From Actinomortierella ambigua (Eukaryota; Mortierellomycota; Mortierellomycetes; Mortierellales; Mortierellaceae), in assembly GCA_016098155.1 (NCBI GenBank), contig JAAAJB010000809.1, forward strand, positions 1 to 12,081: a DNA stretch of 12,081 nucleotides. Direction: 5' to 3'. A model generated the notes under the pieces. The model worked only from the letters and a program-made list of their open reading frames with translations, was not told where the DNA came from and searched no databases. Shown piece by piece: positions 7,087-12,081 of the stretch; position 1 is the stretch's first letter; the number at the start of each line of letters is the position of its first letter. The translations under genes were made by a program, and so were the position numbers.

Positions 7087-9936
7087 TCATCGAGTCCGAC
7101 CGTAGAACCTGTTCGTCCCTGCCCGTGATGGGCGAGAGCCATTCACAGTGGGACTCGACGATCGCTCCTGATACTCCTTGGTTACTCCATTCTGTTGTTG
7201 ACGTGAAGATGATCTGTATGACCGACCCGACGACACCGATAGGCTTGGTGAGGTTTTGCGTCCCCCCTTGTGCCGGCGATCAAGCGTCGCGCCTGTCATT
7301 TGCAAAATCTGCCGTAGCCTCAGGTGCTCCTTTCGCAGCTTTTGCAGGTGGTCCATACAGCTCTCATACATGGCCTCCCGCTCCTTGGACCCCATTGGCA
7401 ACGTTGGTAGTACCATCTGCATCTTGTGAACCATGTCGCGTCTCTCGAGGCCAAATGCATCCAACTCCATCGACACACTCGACACTGCCGCTGACATGGC
7501 GGCAGACAGCGCGAGTGAAGACGACGTTGACGATGATGCGTCGCTGTCGGTCTCCACCTTCATCCGCCGGCGGTCCCTTGTGAGTCGAGCGTCCTCTTCG
7601 TCCTCTAGTTTTTCTGCATCTTGCTCTTGCTGGGCTTGATCAGATGAAACAGAGGTGGACGATGACATGGACGGAACGGACAGAGAAAATTCTTGATCAT
7701 GCTCTCCTTCCATTGGTCCATCGTGGTGGTTCCCATTGGCAGCATTGGATGGTGCCGCGTGTTTCGTGCCTCTACCTTTCTTGCCGCTAGCAGATCCCGG
7801 CTCCGGAGTTGATCGCGCAGATAGCGGTCGTGTTGGCGGTGACACGCCATCGGCGCCACTGGTCTCCGTCAACCCCCGCTCTCCCTGTGACGATGTAGAT
7901 GTGGATGGTACTTGGCCCCTTGCATCACCCTCGCTTTCGATGGCCGACCCATCTGCATCACTCTCTTGGTGCTGTGAAGAAGCTGCACCTTGCTTAGATG
8001 ATCGGGAGGTACGGCCCACAGTGGGAGACGGCGGCGCATTCGGATGGGCACCAAGATCCACCGATCCATGCCGTGATCCTGCCCGTGAAGATGACGTTGA
8101 GAGAGGAACTGATTCTGCACGAGCATTGCCGCCACCATTGCTGGTAGCACCTACTTTGCCCCTCCGCCTCTTGACAGCAGGCTGTGTGGGCGATGAAGCA
8201 GCCGACGATGACTGTGCTGGTGGGGCGGGTGGGGGTAAGGTGGTGGGTGGTGAGCTGGTATCTTGGCTAGAGTAGGTGGCTGATGCTGTTGATGATGTTG
8301 CTGTGGTAGACCGTGTGCGTTTGACACCGACAGTGCTCGCAGGCGAGATGTTGTCTTCGGTTTTGATCTCCTCTGGCTCATCTGTCAGAGTTGATGCTGT
8401 GGGTATAGAGGGTGAAGTGGCTGCTGAAGATGAGGGAGTCGAATTGGTGCGGGCTTTGCGCTTCCTGCCTCCCTTGGTGTGTTGTTGTTGTTGTTGTTGT
8501 TGTAGCTGCAGCTCTAGCAGGTGGTGTTCCTGCGATTGCAGGGGGTGATTCGTACTTGTTTGTGCTTGGGAAGCAACATTTTCGCTCGTGCGTGCCCGTG
8601 GGTGGTGGTGGCCTGTGGCACCTCCGGTGGAAGCAGTCTTGGAGGGACTGTTCTTTTCAGAAGAAAAGAACGGAGCAGTCACGCCCCCATTAACGTGATC
8701 CTGGTCCGGGGTCACTGGCGTCGAGGCCGATGAGGATGTGTCTGTGGTAGTAGCCGTCGTGTCCAGGGCCGTGGGTGTCGAGAATCGCTTGCGAGACGGC
8801 GACAATGCTTTGTCTGCATCGCTTGCCAAATCATGTGAGGCAGAGTGTTTTGCTGTGCGCTTTCTCGCTGCTGCTGGGGAGGGGGGGTGAGCGGAATCTT
8901 TGGAGGAGGTGGTGGTGGTGGAGGGAGTGGTGGCGGAGGTGGCGGTGGTGTTGTTGGTGTTTGTGCTGATGGTAGTAGAGGGCCCTGGTGTTGATCCTTT
9001 CTTGCCATGACCATTGGATGCCGTAGAGGACGACGATGCGGACGACGATGAGGAGGAGGATTCGTCGTGCCTCTTGAGAGGTAGCCGCAGCGGCTTTTGC
9101 TTGTCTTGAGTGAGATCGAGTTCATCGTCCTTGGCCGTGCCCCAGTACTGCCAGGAGAACTTGCGCTTGACCTTGCCAGACTCTAGATAGGCCAGGGCAT
9201 TGATCACACCTCCACTCTTGAGGAACTTTTGGCCGGCATTCGATTCAAACTCAAGGAAAGGGATTGTCGTCGGAATGAAAAGCTGCAGCTCGGTAAACTT
9301 GACCACAGAATACTTGTTGTCCTCAAAGTACTTCACCAAGCACTCGCCTGGGTTCAGGACAGTGCAATCCATCGAGGGGTCAATCTCAGGAATGGGCACG
9401 ATCTGTCAAACGAGTGAGAGCAGAAAGAAGTGAGGAGGGGGCAGAGAACGGGTTAGGTCAGTTCAGGTAAGCTCAGGCCAGTTCAGTTACAGGGCGGGTC
9501 TTTCACAGGCGCCATGTCTTGAAGGCGGCCCTGCAAGTCGCCAAAGGAGGATGCGTGGCTTGCAGGAGCGAGCGCAAGAGAGGAGCATGGTTTTAAAGGG
9601 AAAGAGATATGCTGCTTACCATGGCCGGCCACCAGTAGCTCTCTTTGTCGTCTGAGAAGGAAGAAAGGAAAAAAAAACAGGAATGAGAAATGAGATGAGT
9701 GAAGCTTGCTCCATGGGTTCCTTATTGCCATAGACGAGGACAAGGGGTGGTGAGGGGCGGGGGGGAAGGAGGACGGCCTCGGGCCACCCCATGGAGTGGA
9801 CAGCCCATTGCTTACCGAGGGGATCAACAAAGACGACATCCCTGCCCCGGAAAGTGGGCATGCTGCCAGGCCGCGATGAACTGTTGGCGGCCTGGGTACC
9901 ATTCCTCCGCGCTGCCGAAGAAGCACTCTTGGTCAT
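7087..9936 (-). CDS. PWWP-domain chromatin-associated protein, three exons, ~822 aa
   Basis: Exons on the minus strand: 9936-9816, 9651-9620 and 9402-7087. Both introns (164 and 217 nt) start GTAAGC and end CAG/ACAG, and all phases close. The joined N terminus reads VFVDPL, then DDKESYWWPAM, then IVPIPEIDP, which gives a PWWP fold at about residues 31-140. The WWP is at 47-49, a beta-strand block around 72-93 (CLVKYFEDNKY), and helices near 108-128. PWWP domains usually bind methylated histone H3 (often H3K36me) and DNA, so a nuclear chromatin-reader role is likely. Residues 160-690 are disordered Ser/Thr/Pro-rich sequence with basic clusters (RKRKAR near 364, KRRRGK) that could be nuclear localisation signals, and a polyQ run near 350. 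A helical segment (696-755) and a basic Ser/Arg tail end the protein. The ATG has good context (CACAATGAC). I cannot assign an orthologue; no catalytic domain, bromodomain or PHD finger is seen. The spacing to the kinase gene implies separate transcription. Confidence 0.85.
8480..8503. repeat. CAA polyglutamine repeat in PWWP gene
   Basis: Pure GTT repeats on the plus strand, CAA codons on the coding strand. They encode a Gln run of about eight residues next to a basic GGRKRKAR cluster. Being a near-pure triplet run, it is prone to length variation. Confidence 0.8.
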
Positions 9937-10582
9937 TGTGTGACACTGTAGGTTGCGAACGAGATTCGACAAGGGAAAAAAAAGAGTGGAGAAGTGAAGA
10001 AGAGGAGAGGGAAAGAAAAGGGAAACCAAACAAAATAGGCTGAGTTGTGCTATGTGGGAAGGGTGGAGAGGGAAGGGGAGGAGAGTCAACCAAAAAAAAA
10101 GGGGGAAACAAGACTTTTTGATTGTTGCTTGCTTTTTCTTTTTCTTTTTTGGCTGTGGACTTGTTGTTGCAGGGTTGGTTGCAGTCCACCTGCAGGCCCC
10201 AGAGGAGGAGGATAGAGAGGAGAGGTGTTGAAGGAGAGAACAATTGCTCCGGTTTCCCGTCCAGGTAGGCCGGATGGGCGAGTGTTGGAGGGTATATCGT
10301 CTGTGGACGAGAACAATAGTACAAGAGTGAAGAGTGTGCTGCTCTTTCGTCTCGGGGTCTTGGGTCTTGGGATCGCCCTCTTTTTTTTTTGTTCGGTCGA
10401 CGCTTTGGGAACAAGAGCACAAAAAAAGGTGTCGTAGGTGTGCGTGGGTTGCCCTATTGAGGGTGGAGTTTCAAGTGCATTTATCAAGTTAGTCAACGCT
10501 CATCCTTCCAGCTGCAGTTCAATCCCTCTTCTCCTTCCACTCCTACTCCTCCTCTCCGCCTCTGCCTCCAAGACACCCTGTT

Positions 10583-10610
10583 GGTCGGTCGGTCGGTCGG
10601 TTAGTCGGTC
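10583..10610. repeat. GGTC tetranucleotide repeat
   Basis: Four to five tandem GGTC units, one altered unit (TTAG), then a final GGTC. Non-coding simple repeat upstream of the PWWP gene. Confidence 0.8.
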
Positions 10611-10760
10611 TCCGATCTCTTCCATCCATGCCCACCTCAACTCTTTTCTTCATCTTCGGAAACGGTGCTAGCCCCTGTCGATCCGACTTATGAGCAAGGC
10701 CCTCCTCAGCAATGGTGTCCAGGCCTGACAACGCTGGATTGAGGGAGGGGTGTGTGCATA

Positions 10761-10788
10761 GCATGACATGACATGGCATGGCATGACA
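10761..10788. repeat. CATGA/CATGG pentanucleotide repeat
   Basis: Five tandem pentamers alternating CATGA and CATGG. Each unit contains the palindrome CATG. Non-coding. Confidence 0.8.
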
Positions 10789-10813
10789 GGCTCCCCACAC
10801 GCTACACGCCACC

Positions 10814-10845
10814 AGCATCACCATCACCATCACCACCACACTCAC
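10814..10845. repeat. CATCAC hexanucleotide repeat
   Basis: Tandem CATCAC/CACCAC units grading into CA-rich sequence. Simple repeat, only about 25 bp from the CATGA array. Confidence 0.75.
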
Positions 10846-11310
10846 ATCCATCAAGCAATCAAGATCCGATCCGCATCTCAGCGCCAGGCTGGCGATAGCG
10901 CGTCCTTCCTCGTGTGCTTGATTTTGGCGCGATGCGTGAGCGACCATTGCCATACAAGACATATTCATTTTTTGTGTTTGCGTGGATGTGTGTTCGTGTG
11001 AAGGAGGGGGAAGTGGTGTGCGTGTGAGATTGCGGCGAGTCACTGACTGGCCCAGTCAGGCCTGCCATCCTTTTCCCTCAACTCTTCTGCCAACCGTTGC
11101 GTGCCTGCCCTCCCTGCTCGCCCCTCTCTGGTGCACATTCCCCTGTGTCCAGATCGATCTCCGTTGTTCTCCTTCTTCACCAACGGAAGAGCAAGGCAGT
11201 GGGTGCCTGGCCATGAACAAACCTCCCCATTCCACCATGGTGGCATGCAACATTTGCAGAGTCGCAACAAAACAAAGTCTCTCTTCATCGCTTTCCCGTC
11301 TCAGACCCCA

Positions 11311-11388
11311 CCCCGTTTCAAAGTTCCGAGGGCCTTCATTGCTAGAGTACAGGACGACGAACCGGTAGTTCCCATCCTCATAGAACAA
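11311..11388 (-). CDS. Possible exon fragment of an unidentified minus-strand gene
   Basis: On the minus strand a non-repetitive, coding-like segment reads LFYEDGNYRFVVLYSSNEG, then PRNFETG. It sits in a frame open from about 11436 to a stop at 11056. It is the only stretch in 10-12 kb with the amino-acid mix of a folded protein. An AG at 11390-11389 can serve as acceptor. A GTAAGC donor at 11482, identical to those of the PWWP gene, would give a 94-nt intron with matching phase. The upstream exon would then be pyrimidine-rich and hydrophobic (LLLISLFLPSF), which weakens the model. I do not recognise the family. The 3' boundary is unclear. Confidence 0.25.
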
Positions 11389-11406
11389 CTTGCCCGTCAG
11401 TGCCAA

Positions 11407-12081
11407 AGAGAGTCCAGCAGCGTGACCAAGTGTTCAATATGAAGAGAAAAATCAAGGGCAACAAAAAAGTGGGCAAGCTTACCACAATGTAGAATGAGGG
11501 GAGGGGGAAGGATGGTAAAAAGAGTGAAATGAGCAACAATGGTGGTGAAGGTGTTACTGTATGCTGCCACTGTTCCTGCTCCTGCTTGCGAGTATCCTGG
11601 TGATGTTCTTCTCGTTCGGTGCCTTCCTCTGCACGTTGTCTTGCTGTCGGGCTGTTCGAGTGACGGGAAGAAGAGAAAGAGGTGAGAAGGGGGGAAGGAA
11701 GAACGAGACAAAGAAATAGCTCGCGGATTGAATTGGATAGAGTAATGGCAGCTCCCACGACCACTTCCACCACCACCACCACCGCAATCACCACCACCTC
11801 GTCCTTTTCCTCCTTCTTTCTTTCTTCTCCACCGCGACCACTGTCCCACTCATACTGGCTGAATACGCCATATGCAACCATCGAGGATAACCAGACATTC
11901 CTCTCCCTCTCTGCACTGTATGGCTGGCTGTCTCTATCCTCCCACCCCTCTTTTTTTTTCACCCTTCTCTCTTTCATATGTCCTCTAGTCCAGTCAAGAC
12001 GCAGACAATGGACTCCAAGAGTCGAGTGAGCGCCGGTAAATGAGGCTGAGGCCGTCTAGTTGGGATCTACCTCGCCCCGCC
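11407..12081. other. Low-complexity region, no confident gene
   Basis: Minus-strand frames here are open but biased: a Val run from GTG repeats near 11766-11800, an acidic/Lys stretch, and Pro/Leu/Ser from pyrimidine tracts. A Gln/Glu-rich segment (TARQRAEEGTEREEH, around 11600-11645), preceded by a pyrimidine tract and AACAG, could be an exon of the same putative gene as the fragment at 11311-11388. At the window edge a short minus-strand frame reads LDGLSLIYRRSLDSW before a stop. None of these can be joined into a defensible model. Confidence 0.35.
11766..11784. repeat. CAC trinucleotide repeat
   Basis: Imperfect CAC/ACC repeat, with a second short copy near 11790-11800. On the minus strand it yields Val or Gly runs depending on frame. 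Confidence 0.75.

Larger units (their letters stand above)
9937..11055 (-). promoter_or_regulatory. Upstream region of PWWP gene; repeats, no confident gene
   Basis: This stretch should hold the promoter and 5' leader of the PWWP gene. On the minus strand, a pyrimidine-rich block (about 9965-10180) is followed by CCTACAG ending about 10 nt before the ATG. It resembles a splice acceptor and could mark a 5' UTR intron, but I cannot fix a donor. An ATATA-like element sits at 10292-10296. The minus-strand frame at 11043-10543 stays open for 166 codons, and its stretch near 10620-10740 is not obviously repetitive. The rest of it is repeat-derived (CHAMPCH, TNRPTDRP), so I do not call it a gene. 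Confidence 0.4.

Noticed and set aside
7736..8275. 179-codon plus-strand Asp/Gly/Pro-rich frame
   Set aside because: It is a shadow of the low-complexity Ser/Thr/Pro coding sequence of the PWWP gene on the minus strand.
9616..10422. 268-codon minus-strand frame spanning the PWWP first exon
   Set aside because: Only 9936-9816 of it is supported. The upstream part is Lys/Ser/Phe low complexity from poly-pyrimidine DNA, and the downstream part crosses a clear GTAAGC donor.
1..12081. CRISPR array, transposon ends, tRNA/rRNA genes or a prokaryote-like defence system
   Set aside because: Repeats present are short tandem microsatellites without spacers. No transposase or integrase motifs, terminal repeats or cloverleaf were seen on reading both strands.

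Overview
The window looks like nuclear DNA of a filamentous, early-diverging fungus. Both convincing genes are split by short GT-AG introns of 107-217 nt, with donors such as GTATGT, GTAAGC and GTATGG. The proteins are swollen by Ser, Gln, Gly and acidic low-complexity tracts, and the spacers are full of microsatellites. A Mortierellomycota/Mucoromycota source is my best guess; it rests on overall style only, not on a marker gene.

Two genes on the minus strand, in tandem, fill the middle of the window. (1) Positions 6539 down to 1125: a five-exon gene for a ~1619-residue eIF2-alpha kinase of the HRI (EIF2AK1) type. The exon joins were reconstructed from splice signals and reading phase, and all five fit without a leftover base. 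The product has an HRI-like N-terminal domain, a full set of kinase catalytic residues, three insertions within the kinase domain, and a C-terminal tail with a Cys cluster, polyQ and a short coiled coil. (2) Positions 9936 down to 7087: a three-exon gene for an ~822-residue PWWP-domain protein, probably a chromatin reader. A 32-nt micro-exon carries the WWP signature.

The other stretches are 1-1124 (3' flank of the kinase gene, microsatellites), 6540-7086 (3' flank of the PWWP gene plus the leader/promoter of the kinase gene, with upstream ATGs), 9937-11055 (upstream flank of the PWWP gene, repeats) and 11056-12081. The last may hold a fragment of a third minus-strand gene, which I cannot model with confidence. 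I see no rRNA, tRNA, transposon, CRISPR array or prokaryote-like system.

The two genes have no evident shared pathway. One acts in translational stress control (eIF2-alpha phosphorylation), the other probably in chromatin. The most interesting material lies in the kinase. The heme-ligand residues of vertebrate HRI appear replaced, a large insertion separates the catalytic loop from DFG, and a 50-nt exon followed by a stop-free, 3n-length intron sits inside the activation segment. I found no clearly novel multi-gene system.
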